A stretch of DNA of 64,000 nt from Acanthosepion lycidas (lineage: Eukaryota; Mollusca; Cephalopoda; Sepiida; Sepiidae): positions 60,624,166-60,688,165 of the forward strand of contig OZ010574.1 of NCBI GenBank assembly GCA_963932145.1. Direction: 5' to 3'. Shown one piece after another: positions 43,060-54,605 of this stretch. The position numbers were made by a program, and so were the translations under genes. The notes beneath the pieces were generated by a model. It did no database searches, was not told the origin of the DNA, and worked only from the letters and a program-made list of their open reading frames with translations. Position 1 is the stretch's first letter, and the number at the start of each line of letters is the position of its first letter.

Positions 43060-43652
43060 ACAACAGTTCAAAAGTTTGAAACCATGGATGAACTTGACAG
43101 AAGAATAAAAAAAAAAAATAAATTAATGAAAAAGTGCTCTTAGAGTCATTGAAAAAAGAATGGAATCAATTATCAAACTCATATATACTTTTAGAAACTT
43201 TTGTAACGAATGCCAAAAATTTGTGCTGCAGTAATTAAAGCTAAAGAAGGATATTTTGACGAGAGCAAAATTTAACCATGCATGCATTTTTTCTTTTTGT
43301 TATAATAAAATTTCTAATAAAAAATATCATGTCTCACTTTTTTAACAATGTACAATGTTCCAAAAATCGCATTACCATTTAGAACCTTGTAAATATTATA
43401 TTTATTTACCAAATAGAATCACGTTTCTCTATGTGACAATATATTATTAATACATTTTATTGGTCGTAATAAGGAAGATGAGGTCATGTGAATTTTCTCT
43501 GGTTGCTATTTCACAAGTGTATATTTTCTGTGAATTGCCGTGGTCTTTTTGGAAAACACTGTATAATAACTTTCTTATTTAAAGTACAAAACAGCTACTT
43601 TTGGGACCAAATTAAAAAAAAATACCAAGGGTGGCTTCAAATTTTTGAATTG
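43060..43652 (+). mobile_element. Tc1-like element remnant
   Basis: Left end acaacagttcaaaagtttga and right end read inward attacaattcaaaaatttga are imperfect inverted repeats of Tc1 type. Between them the plus strand reads SLKKEWNQLSNSYI and, in a shifted frame, NECQKFVLQ.LKLKK, which fits the C-terminal W..I....L..S...R...VI.AKGG segment of Tc1-like transposases. The rest of the transposase is deleted. The right end meets (TA)n. Confidence 0.55.

Positions 43653-43706
<54 letters not shown>
43653..43706. repeat. (TA)n microsatellite
   Basis: Perfect TA run between the Tc1-like remnant and the fold-back element. Confidence 0.95.
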
Positions 43707-43710
<4 letters not shown>

Positions 43711-43942
43711 TTAAATAGAAAACAGAAAAGCTTAAGTGTCTATTGGTTATAATTTATTTCCTCAGGTATGTGGTTTTTATCTGGTTCATCAGACCGCACT
43801 TCCAAGGGTTAAGAAAAACAAATTTCTTTTCACCATTGGAAGTGCGGTCTGATGAACCAGGTAAAAATCATATACCTGGGGAAATAAATTATAACCAATG
43901 GACCCTTAAGGTTGTCTGTTTTCTATTTAAATTTATAATTGC
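43707..43942. repeat. Fold-back (long inverted repeat) element
   Basis: Arms 43709-43816 and 43838-43940 are close inverted copies (for example gaccgcacttccaa against ttggaagtgcggtc) with a loop of about 20 bp. There is no coding capacity. Confidence 0.9.
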
Positions 43943-44004
43943 TCTGATTTGACATTGAGCTCTTGGGAATTATCCATACAGATTACCAAACTTTTCAATT
44001 CTTA

Positions 44005-44008
<4 letters not shown>

Positions 44009-44058
<50 letters not shown>
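44009..44058. repeat. (TA)n microsatellite
   Basis: Perfect TA run. Confidence 0.95.
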
Positions 44059-44062
<4 letters not shown>

Positions 44063-44165
44063 TTTATTTAAAAATATGATTCCCACACGCTACATAAGAG
44101 GTCTCTTTGGAGGAACTTTGGATTATTTACCAAACCAGTTTCTTTCCTATTTTCTACAATATTTT

Positions 44166-44168
<3 letters not shown>

Positions 44169-44240
<72 letters not shown>
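44169..44240. repeat. (TA)n microsatellite
   Basis: Perfect TA run immediately before LINE-A sequence. Confidence 0.95.
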
Positions 44241-44243
<3 letters not shown>

Positions 44244-44244
44244 G

Positions 44245-44587
44245 ATACCCTCTAGCAATTTTTTATATAAGCTTTCCTCCTTGGTGTCTCGACTGCATGA
44301 ATTTAAACGTAGTACTAGATTGGCAGCTAGGTCTCACCGTTTTACTATTAAACTTGCTACAGGTAACCGTAAGTTTTATTCTAATAGTTCCTTTTGTCGT
44401 CCGTGTAACCCACCTACGAATTCTTGTACAGCTGCCACCAACAATCTTCGAAAAAAATTGAATGTAACATCAATCGCCATCTTCTCCCTTCTTGTCCTTT
44501 CTGCTCACGAAAGACTTTTCATTGTCTTTCATTCCAAAATAACCCCTTGCGTCTTAGTGGCATCATCGCATTGCATTGAATGAAATG

Positions 44588-44590
<3 letters not shown>
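44245..44590 (+). mobile_element. LINE-A terminal segment and 3' UTR
   Basis: Reads SSLVSRLHEFKRSTRLAARS, HRFTIKLATGNRKFYSNSSF and KKLNVTSIAIFSLL, then the UTR ccccttgcgtcttagtggca ... ttgaatgaaatgatta, which changes directly into (TA)n rather than poly(A). Confidence 0.8.

Positions 44591-44625
<35 letters not shown>
44591..44625. repeat. (TA)n at a LINE-A 3' end
   Basis: Occupies the tail position of the LINE-A copy. Confidence 0.9.
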
Positions 44626-44629
<4 letters not shown>

Positions 44630-44657
44630 AAAATACATATATTTATGAAATGATTAC

Positions 44658-44905
<248 letters not shown>

Positions 44906-45004
44906 GATAAAATATAGTTTTATGGTATGCTATATTTATGGGTTAAAATACTCAATATCTGGGATAGACTAATGTAAATATAGACAAAATGACCTGACGA
45001 TTGC
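44906..45004 (+). repeat. Fragment of the hairpin-repeat family at 54603
   Basis: gctatatttatgggttaaaa and tgacctgacgattgcat correspond, as reverse complement, to the sequence around and beside the hairpin at 54603-54815, with the middle deleted. Confidence 0.65.
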
Positions 45005-45023
45005 ATTTATCTATATCTATCTA

Positions 45024-45101
<78 letters not shown>

Positions 45102-45125
45102 TCGATAGATAGATAGATATATATA
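45005..45125. repeat. (TCTA)n-(TA)n-(GATA)n tract
   Basis: TCTA units, then TA, then the complementary GATA units, forming a repeat-based palindrome. Confidence 0.9.
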
Positions 45126-45331
45126 TTCTACATATTCACGAAAAAATCCTCGAAAATGGCCGTAATTGCTCGGATATATAGGACATTTACACAGTTTTTA
45201 CACATTTCACGTTCAGAAAAGAAAACACTTGAACGAATACAAAAAACCCCCTAATAAAACGCTTAATCAGACTACCTTGTCAGTCATCTTTAATAAAACT
45301 TTTAAAAGAGGGATTGCTACCCAAATATTCA

Positions 45332-45337
<6 letters not shown>

Positions 45338-45404
<67 letters not shown>
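45338..45404. repeat. (TA)n microsatellite
   Basis: Perfect TA run. Confidence 0.95.
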
Positions 45405-45412
<8 letters not shown>

Positions 45413-46496
45413 GCGCAAAGCAGTTATGATAACCGAGGAGTCGAAAATAAATAATCTAATATTATAATAAATTAATTTGTAGAAAAGGCAAAACGAGGTA
45501 AATGGAAACCTTTCATTGATAATTTTCTCCTCTTCCTCTCACTTCTCCTTTTTATGAATTCCTCCTCCATTTCTTTTTCTTTATTATTTGCTGTTGATGT
45601 TGCTGCTGGTGCTGGTGCCTCATCTGCAGTCTTAATAAGTTCCCTGTCTTCTGTTCTGTCGTCAGATTGGAGAGGAACAAGCTGTTAACATGTTTAAACA
45701 ACAAAGCTGGTCGAAGGTAAGATAAGAATTACTTATTAAAAAGAAAAAAAAAAAGATTTTAATTCTTCACCAAGACAAAAAAAAAAAAAAAAAAATAGAA
45801 AAAAAAAAAAAATACCGGTCTTAAACTCAAATCCTTAAGTAAGTTTTCTTTTCTATTTTTTTTTTTTTATAAATTTATTAATTCATGAATTCTAATGTTT
45901 CGTTCCGCTGTAGTTACGTTTCGTTTATATTTGCAACAACCCTAATCCTATAATTATTTTTACCCACACCCAGCTCTGCGTCTTTTTTATTCACTTTTCT
46001 TTCTTTCTTTAAAAAAAAAAAAATCAAAAAAAATCGAGATTTTCATATTTAAAAGTCATTTACTACATATATGGATCGGTTTGCTACTATATAACTCATT
46101 TTTTTGGGGGGGGTTAATTACGGAAGAATTTTATTCCTTTGATCGAAAGGAAATTTAATTATGTTATTTTATGTCGCAGTAAGTCTGCGTGATCAATAGT
46201 CGATGTTAAGGCACTGGTGTTTCGATTTATCGGGTTCGTCTGCTTTTTGGAGATCAAACAAAATAATTAGTTTATAGTTTATTTTTTATTTTTTTCTTCC
46301 TACAGTTATCAAAAATCATAAAACTGTGTTACATCGTTGTATCAATTTTTCTTAAAAATGAAAAGAAAAAAAACTTCTTATTTCACTTCAGTATAGAAAT
46401 TAAGTCTGCTCATTTCATTCATAAGTATTTTTATTTTTCTAATTACTATTTTATTACGTATTTATTTTTTTTAGATAATAATAATATTATCAATCA

Positions 46497-46498
<2 letters not shown>
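45405..46498. other. Unassigned DNA with homopolymer runs
   Basis: Several A- and T-runs (45745-45812; 46010-46035) and a short gctg-rich stretch near 45600. No frame or partner. Confidence 0.4.

Positions 46499-46544
<46 letters not shown>
46499..46544. repeat. (TA)n microsatellite
   Basis: Perfect TA run. Confidence 0.95.
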
Positions 46545-46547
<3 letters not shown>

Positions 46548-47165
46548 CTTATCATTATATTTAATTCGATGATGAGTAACGAAAAATAAAGACAGTTCTT
46601 GAAGCTGACATCAATAATACATTACTTTAAAATAATCAAAATTCGATATATACACCTATGTACACGTGTATATAAACGTTTGCCCGTGTTTATATATGCG
46701 TACATGTATATATGTAGGTGAAATTATAGTAAATATAAGAATACTGAGGAAGGTGCCAGAAGTTTAATTGAGCCATAGTGATACTCCCAATTATCTGCCC
46801 CAATATTTCAGAAAATCCTCAATAATTGTAATAATATTTGTTATTATTATTAATAATGTTAAAAGACTGGCGTCTGAATAGATAGCGATCATAATTTTAT
46901 AGGAGTACGAACAACAATAAAAAAAAAGAAGAAGAAACATACCAGGAACTTGCTCGAGAACAGTCGGTTCGGCACATAATACCTGACGTACTGGTAAACA
47001 CCCGAAAGATACAATAGATGTATTAGGGATCCGAAGAAGGGTTGAGACTGTTCAGACTGTTCAGTCCTCAACCGTGTTAGTGTTGGTAAGATTAATGAGG
47101 AAGGTGCTGGATAATTGAAAAAAAAAAAATAATAATAATCTATTTGAATATCTTCAAAAAAAAAA
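46545..47165. other. Unassigned DNA
   Basis: The phrase gaggaaggtgc occurs near 46745 and 47097 with partly similar flanks, perhaps pieces of one old repeat. Confidence 0.35.
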
Positions 47166-47169
47166 TATC

Positions 47170-47500
47170 AAAATACAAAGACATTGAAATAGCAATCTAA
47201 AAAATGGCTCGTGAGGACATCACCACTTTCATTTGTAGTTGGAGCCCTCGGATTGATTGGAAAAAGTTCCGATAGACTGACTGAAGGGATTCCTGATAGC
47301 CCAAGTCTTAAAGAAATACAAATTTTTTTACTGACAAGTACAACCCACACCTTACGGAGGACTTTATCTATGTAAAATGTGTGTGATCTTAGGATTTTGT
47401 TTTCTTAAATGCTCGGTGGGAAATGATGCCATTTCTGACCTTATGTCTCTGGTTCAGACCCAGAAAGAAATGAGTAGACAACAGAAATCAAAGGAAATAA
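47170..47500 (+). mobile_element. LINE-F ORF2 C-terminus and 3' UTR
   Basis: Reads TPLSFVVGALGLIGKSSDRL, TEGIPDSPSLKEIQIFLLTS and THTLRRTLSM, then a short UTR with tctctggttcagacccagaa. The VVGALG and H.LRR.L motifs match the window-start copy. The trinucleotide tract that follows takes the place of a poly(A) tail. Confidence 0.65.
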
Positions 47501-47502
47501 AG

Positions 47503-47516
47503 TAGTAGTAGTAGTA

Positions 47517-47552
<36 letters not shown>

Positions 47553-47612
47553 TGGTGAATAAAGTAGTAGTAGTAGTAGTAGTAGTAGTAATAATAATAA
47601 TAATAATAATAT
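47503..47612. repeat. Duplicated (TAG)n(TAA)n tract after LINE-F
   Basis: (TAG)n-(TAA)n, a spacer atatggtgaataaag, then (TAG)n-(TAA)n again: a tandem duplication of the compound tail. Confidence 0.95.
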
Positions 47613-47995
47613 GGTGATGATTCGAATATTGTTTCTGGAACATGGATAGCTGAATGTGCAATGGAGCAATAGGCATTCTGTTTTAATACCGCATTATCGT
47701 GTTAGCCGTATCGAACTGCTGCTGTGCGACGAATTGAATGCTGTTGTCGCTTTTGGGGATATAAACAGTATCGAATCTTTAAAAGACACCATAAGGGTAC
47801 ATTTATAGCCGATAAGAACAATAACAAACACAATATAAAGAAAGAAAAATGCAATCTTTAAAGGATTCTGTGCATTGACTGAGAATCGCTTATTTAGGAG
47901 ACAGAGCAATAGTGTAGGGAATCGTTTTCTATAGGGAGAGGATTTTTTTAAAATATCGTTTTTATATGCGTCATTTTTTACATCGATGTTCACTC
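47613..47995. other. Unassigned DNA
   Basis: A 99-codon minus frame has no recognisable domain. Confidence 0.35.
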
Positions 47996-47999
47996 TCTA

Positions 48000-48300
48000 C
48001 AAGGCCCTAGAGCCACTTAAGGTAGATGGTTACGGATTAAAAGGCATTGTTTATGCGTATATGTGGAGAAGACAACGGTTAAACCTAGATTTGAACAGGT
48101 TAAGATTGTAGTGATCGAGGAAGCACTATACCGGGAATCGGTTACACAAATCAGCGGTTGGTAGGAAGAGGCTGCTCGAGTGGAACTTGTATCTCACCAA
48201 TATGAGGGGAATGGGTGCGGTTCGCTACAGTTTGCGTAGCATGGCGGGTCTTAACCGTGAACATTAGAACTGGTGAAACTAAGGAATGTAGTTCGTCTGA
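48000..48300 (-). mobile_element. LINE-C ORF2 C-terminus and 3' end
   Basis: Antisense of aaggccctagagccacttaa at the 3' end and of ttaaacctagatttgaacag (N-L-F-K-S-R-F-N) upstream match the copies at 11095 and 15926. Confidence 0.7.
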
Positions 48301-48517
48301 ATACTTACCATGGATTTGAAACTTACTCCAAGTTTCTTTGATTATAATGGCTCACTTCCTAATTTCTGCAAAAAAGTTGCAAATAAAATTATGGAAGGTA
48401 GGGTGGGGACAGCGTCTTATGCAGAGAGAATGCTTTTATGCGTTTTTTCTTATGTGCTCTTGTTTTTGCAACCACCACAATATCGCTCCCCCACCTCGGA
48501 TCGTTGCTTCAATAACC

Positions 48518-48519
<2 letters not shown>

Positions 48520-48563
<44 letters not shown>

Positions 48564-48568
48564 CTTTA

Positions 48569-48609
<41 letters not shown>

Positions 48610-48610
48610 C
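48520..48610. repeat. (TC)n and (ATCT)n tracts
   Basis: A TC run at 48521-48560, then ATCT units at 48570-48609. Confidence 0.95.
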
Positions 48611-48719
48611 CTGTGGTTTGTTCAAATGAATAGGGTTCCTTTATATCTCTCATGCCAGTGTTAATTAGCAACACACTGGCCACAACGAGAAGACAATTTC
48701 AAGCATTATCTCGAAGCCG

Positions 48720-49480
48720 CACACACAGGAAAAAAAAACAAAAAAAAAAAAACACGTTTTGATGTTTTAACTCGTTATAATTTCCGTCATCCACACCAAC
48801 AAAGATATTTTTTTGTTACTAATGTTTAAAAAAAAAATCGTTTACGTTAGCGAGCTTTGTTTTCCAAGTTTACTTGCGAACAAAATTAATTTTTTCTGTC
48901 TTCCGAAACGACGAAGATGAAGATTATAAAAATAAGACGATATTGATGATGACAGCAGTGTACTTGGAGATGTAAATGTTGAGGGAAAGACAAGAAAAAA
49001 GAATGGAGGCGGAAATCAAGAGAAGGCGGAATTAGAAGCGTTAAAAAAGGGGGAAAAAAATGAAGAAACGAAGGAGAAAGAAGAGAAATAGAAGAGACTA
49101 GCACACAAGCAGAGAAAGAAAGGAAGAAATAATAATTAGAGGGTAGTAAAAAGAAAAAAAATGAAAACTCGAAGAAGAAGGGTAGGAGAAGAAAGAAAAG
49201 AAGAAAAAAGAAGAGAACTAAACATGACTGAAAGAAAGAAAGAAAGAAAGAAAGAAAGAATAATTAGAAGTAGTAAAAAGGAAAAAAATGAAGACACGAA
49301 GAAGAAAAAAATAATCTGACAGACAAAAAGAAAGTAAAAGTAGAATTAGAATTAGAATTAGTAGAAAGATTAAGAATGGAAGAAGAAAGTAAAGAAAAAT
49401 AGAAAGAAACTGAAGAAATAGGGAAAAAAAAGCGTAAATAAATAAAGAAGGAATAGAAGGTGAATAACTACTGAATGTGT
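48720..49480. repeat. Purine-rich low-complexity region
   Basis: A/G-rich with a (GAAA)n core at 49232-49262, flanked by a partly repeated segment (gaaataataattagagg..agtaaaaagaaaaaaaatga and gaataattagaagtagtaaaaaggaaaaaaatga). Confidence 0.7.
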
Positions 49481-49749
49481 AATTCTAAGGAAACCATTTC
49501 TAAAACGCATTTCTAATGAAGGGTATACATTGACAATAGATAAGATATTCTTACGCCCTTTATTTTCTTTACATTCTCTTCTGTTTTCTACAGCTCAGCT
49601 TTATCAATAATATCATTTTTTTAATACTCCTGTTGATTTTTCGCTGCAGTTGAAATATTCTGCTTGATTTCATTTTTCTTTCTTTCTTTTCATTTTTATT
49701 CCACACTTAACTTCTTTTCCTATTTCTAATTTTATTTCCATTTCTTTCT

Positions 49750-49764
49750 TTCTATGTCTATTCA

Positions 49765-49797
<33 letters not shown>

Positions 49798-49823
49798 CAG
49801 TCTGTTCATTATCTATCTATCTG

Positions 49824-49866
<43 letters not shown>

Positions 49867-49876
49867 CAGTCTGTTC

Positions 49877-49931
<55 letters not shown>

Positions 49932-49988
49932 CAGTCTGTTCATTATCTATCTATCTATCCATCTATCTATCTATCTATCTATCTATCT
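49750..49988. repeat. (TATC)n with ~65-80 bp higher-order period
   Basis: TATC units interrupted three times by the same island cagtctgttcattatcta, so that the array has a longer repeat made of island plus tetranucleotides. Confidence 0.95.
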
Positions 49989-50241
49989 TCCAATATCACC
50001 TGTTAATAGAGCTGTACATATATTTAGGATTAATGCGAAGTATTTGTGGCCACAAAATAACATTGCAACATCCACTAAAAATTTGTTCGTACAAAGAATC
50101 TGTATAAATAACATAATATCAAAATAAGGAAGAATAGTGTTATTGTTGGTAGGTCCTGTGTTCAGTCGCCGAATTTCGAAAAATTAAAAAAAAAAAATAT
50201 TATTATTACGTAGAAAAACATTAATGTTAAATTAAGATTTA

Positions 50242-50320
50242 TTAGGTTGGTGCAAAAATAATATCGGTTTTTGACCTTAAAAAATGCGTCAAAAAAACGA
50301 CATTATTTTTGCACCAACCT
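50242..50320. mobile_element. MADE1-like mariner MITE
   Basis: Two mariner ends head to head: TTAGGTTGGTGCAAAAATAA and the complement ...GACATTATTTTTGCACCAACCT. About 79 bp, with TA at the left (50240-50241). The right end continues ttgcaccaaagg instead of AA-TA, so the right flank is altered. Confidence 0.85.
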
Positions 50321-51117
50321 TTGCACCAAAGGATATGTGAGGATTTTATTCGTCTCTTGAAGCTAATTTTAAACACAAACAGACAAACAAACAGACAGAC
50401 AGACATAAACACCTACACACAAACTGTGGGAAATTTGTCCCCGCTTTCCCACATGAACGGGTTATGATTAAATGTGACAAAATCGATTAAAGCAACAACA
50501 GCTTGAAAGATTAGAGCAGACAATTATCTCCTTTAGGCGGAATTATAAAGACTCAAACTCCTGCTTGGTGTGTAACAACAAAAAAAGAAAATATTTATTT
50601 ACACACACAAAAAAGGTAAAGGGATATACACAAAATCTGAGAGAAAAAAAGGGAGAAGAAAATTCCTTTAATTTAACGGAAGAAAAAAATGTTCATATAA
50701 AGGCTTGCTCAAAATATTTCTCTGAGCGCCTAAAAGTTCTTTGAGTGAGTAAATTATTCTTAAGGGGTTAACACATATAGATTTCTTCAAAGCTCTTGTT
50801 GAGGAGAAAACTGTCGGAAGATCCGAATTTTGTAGTTGAGTGTGTTCGAAGGCCGACAACAGGAATTTATAGATGCAAGAAAGTAGATCTCAATTAGTTT
50901 TTAGTAAAAGGTCGACGGCCTGTCTTTAGAGCCCGTAGGTAGATCTCTTTCTAGAAACTGGTTCCGAAGTGGTGTTTCATCGCCGACCTGATGTTATCAC
51001 AGACGATATCACGTAGTCAGTGCCAAAGCGGCGTATATTCTCCGTATTTATCGAGATTAGAAGGCTCAGAAATATAGGGAACTTTTCCCTCCAAAATTGC
51101 TATACATTTTCCCGGAA
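50321..51117. other. Unassigned DNA
   Basis: Short (ACAG)n near 50380. No coding feature. Confidence 0.4.
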
Positions 51118-51355
51118 CTCTCATTCATCAGAAAATATATTCTTATCTCTGATAAGAATCAAAGTTTTGGGAGCTGCTTTTTGGAAGCAAGGCTCCGACA
51201 AGTTGTGAGTCTTATCCCCCGACTTTATGGCACCATGGTCAGGGGAAGTATGGTCAGATTCCTTTTTATATTTTATAGCTCTCTCTCGTTCGTCAGAAAA
51301 TATATTCTTATCTCTGATAAGGATCAAGGCTTTGGGAGCCAGATTTCAAAGCAGG
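51118..51355. repeat. Direct repeat pair of ~70 bp
   Basis: tcagaaaatatattcttatc, tctgataagaatcaaa and tttgggagc occur at 51125-51175 and 51293-51340, same orientation, about 164 bp apart. Confidence 0.9.
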
Positions 51356-51527
51356 GGAAAAAATTGGGGCAAAGATCAGAAAAGAGGCTAGAACGTAAAC
51401 TTGTAAAACATGAGTAATGGTTCTCAAATTAAATTCAAATAAAACATCAAACACCTAATGAGTGAGTCTTTCGTAATTTTGCGATACACTATTTATATTT
51501 ATACATGTTTTGTTTCCTTGTTTAATA

Positions 51528-51685
51528 GGGTGGGCGTGTGGTGTAATAGATAGCTGGTTCGAATACAAAATCGGAGAGCCGAGTTCAAATTCCAGTCCGG
51601 TTTGTTACATTTACTTACACGCAAATACCTTTGGGAAAGGTATGAATCATATGTTCTTTAGCTATGGGTCAAATAATAGGACTTG
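51528..51685 (+). mobile_element. SINE-1
   Basis: ggcgtgtggtgtaatagata, atcggagagccgagttcaaa and ttccagtccggtttgttaca form the head; ttacacgcaaatacctttgg and tatgaatcatatgttcttta the body; ctatgggtcaaataatagga the 3' part. Confidence 0.8.
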
Positions 51686-51804
51686 TATCTCGAAAAATAA
51701 TTTTTGTTTGAGGAATGAGGGAAAAGGACAATAAAGGAATAGGTTTTTTAGCTTTCACCTTCTGCTGATATTGGAAATTATTCCTCTTAACCTGGATTCG
51801 ATCA

Positions 51805-52232
51805 AATCGGATTATTTAATGCCGCCAAAATATTTATTGCTGGTAATTTTTTGTTTTGTCAAAAATCTATTTCTGGTAAAAAATTTTTTCTTCAAAAATG
51901 TATAGCTGGTAATGTTTTTTTTTCTCCAAAAACGTATTGCTGGTAATATTTTTTTTCCAAAATATATTGCTGGTAATAGTTTTTTTCTCTTCAAAAATTT
52001 ATTGCTGGAAATAATTTTTTACAAAGTATTTCTGGTATTAAAAACTATTTTAACACTTTAATAGTGTTTTTGCCCTAGTTTCAGTGTTAACTATTTGCCC
52101 ATAGCTGGGACCCTAACAGGTGCTACCTCCCCGGGTCAGGGAGAACCTGGGAACACCAGCAGTTAAGAGGTGGTTCCACGATCATCAAAACCTCCTGATC
52201 AGAGGCCTTACTGTTGGATGTAGTTTATCGTC
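51805..52232 (-). repeat. Repeat T copy (tail, short repeats and head)
   Basis: On the minus strand the head (52232-52085; antisense of atagctgggaccctaacagg and tgtagtttatcgtcttacca) is followed by five or six units of about 35 bp around accagcaatacatttttg, then a short tail at ggattatttaatgccgccaa. Orientation and order agree with the copy at 16590. Confidence 0.8.
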
Positions 52233-52970
52233 TTACCAGAGTGATTTTGTGTGCAACTGATAGGTAGTTTATTTTTGTACACTAATAAAATATATACTTA
52301 TGTTTTGAAGAAATCCTATTTAATTTTTCGAATTACGAAGGGTTCGGAGAGTGAACAGATGAAACTTACAGGGTTCAGTACCTCCAACACAGTTAAGAAC
52401 CACTGCCAGAAAGTATATTATTCATACCTGACACCTTTAGCAGGTATACGAAATCCTTCCACATGCAGTATATTCTCCATACCTGTCACCTTCAGCTGGT
52501 ATGGGAATTTCTTTCAAATGTCAAGGTGAAGGTGAGGCTGAAAATATATCCTTGAAGAATTCATCCATTTAAAATGGTTTTCGTTCTTTTATGATGAAAG
52601 TCATTTAAACATTTATGTAAAGTACTTTAATGGCTGCATAACTATGTTATAAAATTGTATGAATATTATTTTCCGAATAGGCTTGACATTTTGTATCAAT
52701 GTAATAGTGTAAATATCGGATTCTTTTTTCGTGTAATTTGATGGAAACCAGTGTATTCTAAACAGTAATATAAATCTCACTGTATGCCCAGGTAAAATAT
52801 TTGCTAGTATTTTGTATTATATACAGGAAAACAGATAAAAAAAAAAATTAAAAATATCTCCAGGTATTTATGTAGGGAAATTAAGTTAACAGTTAGCCTA
52901 AGGCATTCTCTTGTAAATTATAGAAATATCAGTCTTAAGAGGGTATGCAACCAGAAGATGAATGGGCTCT
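52233..52970. other. Unassigned DNA
   Basis: A short duplication around catacctgacacctttagca and catacctgtcaccttcagct (52430-52505). No frame of interest. Confidence 0.4.
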
Positions 52971-52974
52971 GTTC

Positions 52975-54118
52975 TTTTTCTTCTGTGTGCCGTGTCCCTC
53001 CGGGAGGTAGGTGATCATTGTTCATCCTGTCCTTTGTAGCTCTTAATAAATTTTATCTTTTTGTTATCTCCCCTAAACCTTGTTCCGCCGTCCATTTACT
53101 CAAGCTCGCTAGGTAGGTTATGCGTTGTTTTCCCCTGTCTCTCTTGCCTTCAATCCGCCCTGTGAGTATCAAATTTTCTAAGCTCTCTTTCCTTATTATG
53201 TGCCTTAGAAATTTCAACTGTCTCTTTTTGATGTCTACATTAAGTTTCCATTTTGCTTCCATTTTCTCTAAAACTGCGTCGTTCCATGGTATCCTCTGTA
53301 GAACTACATTTCTGTTGCTTCAAGTGAGCAGATTGTCCAGCATTCACTGCCATATAGGAGGACTGATATTACATAACAGTTCAGTACTCTTTTCGTTGTT
53401 TCTGTTGCTTCAAGTCTCTTCTTCATCTGTGAGCAGATTGTCCAGAATTCACTGCAATATAGGAGGACTGATATTACATAACAGTTCAGTACTCTTTTCG
53501 TTGTTTCTGTTGCTTCAAGTCTCTTCTTCATCTGTGAGCAGATTGTCCAGAATTCACTGCAATATAGGAGGACTGATATTACATAACAGTTCAGTACTCT
53601 TTTCGTTGTTTCTGTTGCTTCAAGTCTCTTCTTCATCTGTGAGCAGATTGTCCAGAATTCACTGCCATATAGGGGTACTGATATTACATAACAGTTCAGT
53701 ACTCTTTTCTGTATTTTTGTTGCCTGAAGTGTCTTCTTCATCTGTGAGGAGATTATCCAGAATTCACTGCCATATAGGAGGACTGATATTACGTAACTGT
53801 TCAGTATTCTTTTCTTTGTTTCTAACGGAATTTTTCTGTTTCTTAATGTTTTGCTCAGCTTCTGGAAGGCATCTTTCTCTATCCCATTGCTTCTTCGGAT
53901 TTCAGGTTTTCACTTTCCGATGCCCTCTTAAAACACTTTCAAGGTATTTAAATTGTCGTACTTGCTTGATTTTGATATCTCCAATTTTTAATTTGCATGT
54001 TAGGTGGTTGTTTTTACTGACAACTGGACATTCGGTCTTCTTGCAATTAATGTTTAGACCTCGTTTTCCTTCAATACCTTCCATAGGAGTTCGTCTTTCC
54101 TTCTCTGTATCTGACTTC
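52975..54118 (-). mobile_element. LINE-R C-terminus with internal 105-bp amplification
   Basis: The minus strand reads, from 54085: EGIEGKRGLNINCKKTECPV, LKIGDIKIKQVRQFKYLESV; then the amplified block; then WKLNVDIKKRQLKFLRHIIR, KESLENLILTGRIEGKRDRG and KQRITYLASLSKWTAEQGLG, and finally the terminal 3' block near 53010. This is the fullest plain LINE-R tail in the window apart from 55560-57010. The long frame on the opposite strand (53120-54160) has no merit of its own. Confidence 0.85.
53296..53815 (-). repeat. 105-bp (35-codon) in-frame tandem repeat inside LINE-R
   Basis: Five copies, with starts at about 53296, 53401, 53506, 53611 and 53716. Each encodes VLNCYVISVLLYCSEFWTIC followed by SQMKKRLEATE. 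The period is an exact multiple of three, so the frame stays open for 145 codons. The middle copies are nearly identical and the outer ones diverged. Confidence 0.95.
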
Positions 54119-54512
54119 TCTCTGTCTTTTCTACAAATATTTTCATGGCAACTGTTCTGATGAGCTTTTCCCCATTGGTGCCTCGACTACATGAATTTAA
54201 GCGTGCTACTAGATTGGCATCTAGGTCCCACCCGTTTACTGTTGAAATAGCGAAATGGAACCACTACTTCTACCCCAACAGTTACTTTTCTTACACTTCT
54301 CGCCTGTGGAACTCCCTTCCGTTTACTTGCTTCCCTGGTAAGTACAACCTTCACAAATTTAAATGCAACGTCAATCACTATCTTTTATCTTCTTGAATCC
54401 CGTTCATCTTTTGTCCTTTCCGCAATCCTTCTTCTTTTCTCTCACTTTCACTCCCTGTAATCCCCTGTGTACTAGTGGCATTCCCACCTAGGTTGGGGTG
54501 AAATGATAAAAA
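54119..54512 (+). mobile_element. LINE-A terminal segment and 3' UTR
   Basis: Begins at tttctacaaatattttcatg (F-Y-K-Y-F-H-G), then reads PLVPRLHEFKRATRLASRSH, PFTVEIAKWNHYFYPNSYFS, TSRLWNSLPFTCFPGKYNLH and FKCNVNHYLLSS, then stop, and the UTR to gttggggtgaaatgataaaa. A clean open copy of the last 90 codons. It meets the LINE-R copy head to head at 54118. Confidence 0.88.
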
Positions 54513-54538
54513 AACCCAACTATATATGTAATATGGTA

Positions 54539-54540
<2 letters not shown>

Positions 54541-54602
<62 letters not shown>
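54541..54602. repeat. (TA)n microsatellite
   Basis: Perfect TA run, left flank of the hairpin repeat. Confidence 0.95.

Positions 54603-54605
<3 letters not shown>

Noticed and set aside
49754-50107. 117-codon frame of LSIY repeats
   Set aside because: Translation of (TATC)n.
53120-54160. Longest open frame in the window, 346 codons on the plus strand, with an internal repeat of LLLQVSSSSVSRLSRIHC type
   Set aside because: It is the antisense of the LINE-R C-terminus. The repeat is the 105-bp coding array read backwards, and a period divisible by three keeps the antisense open too.
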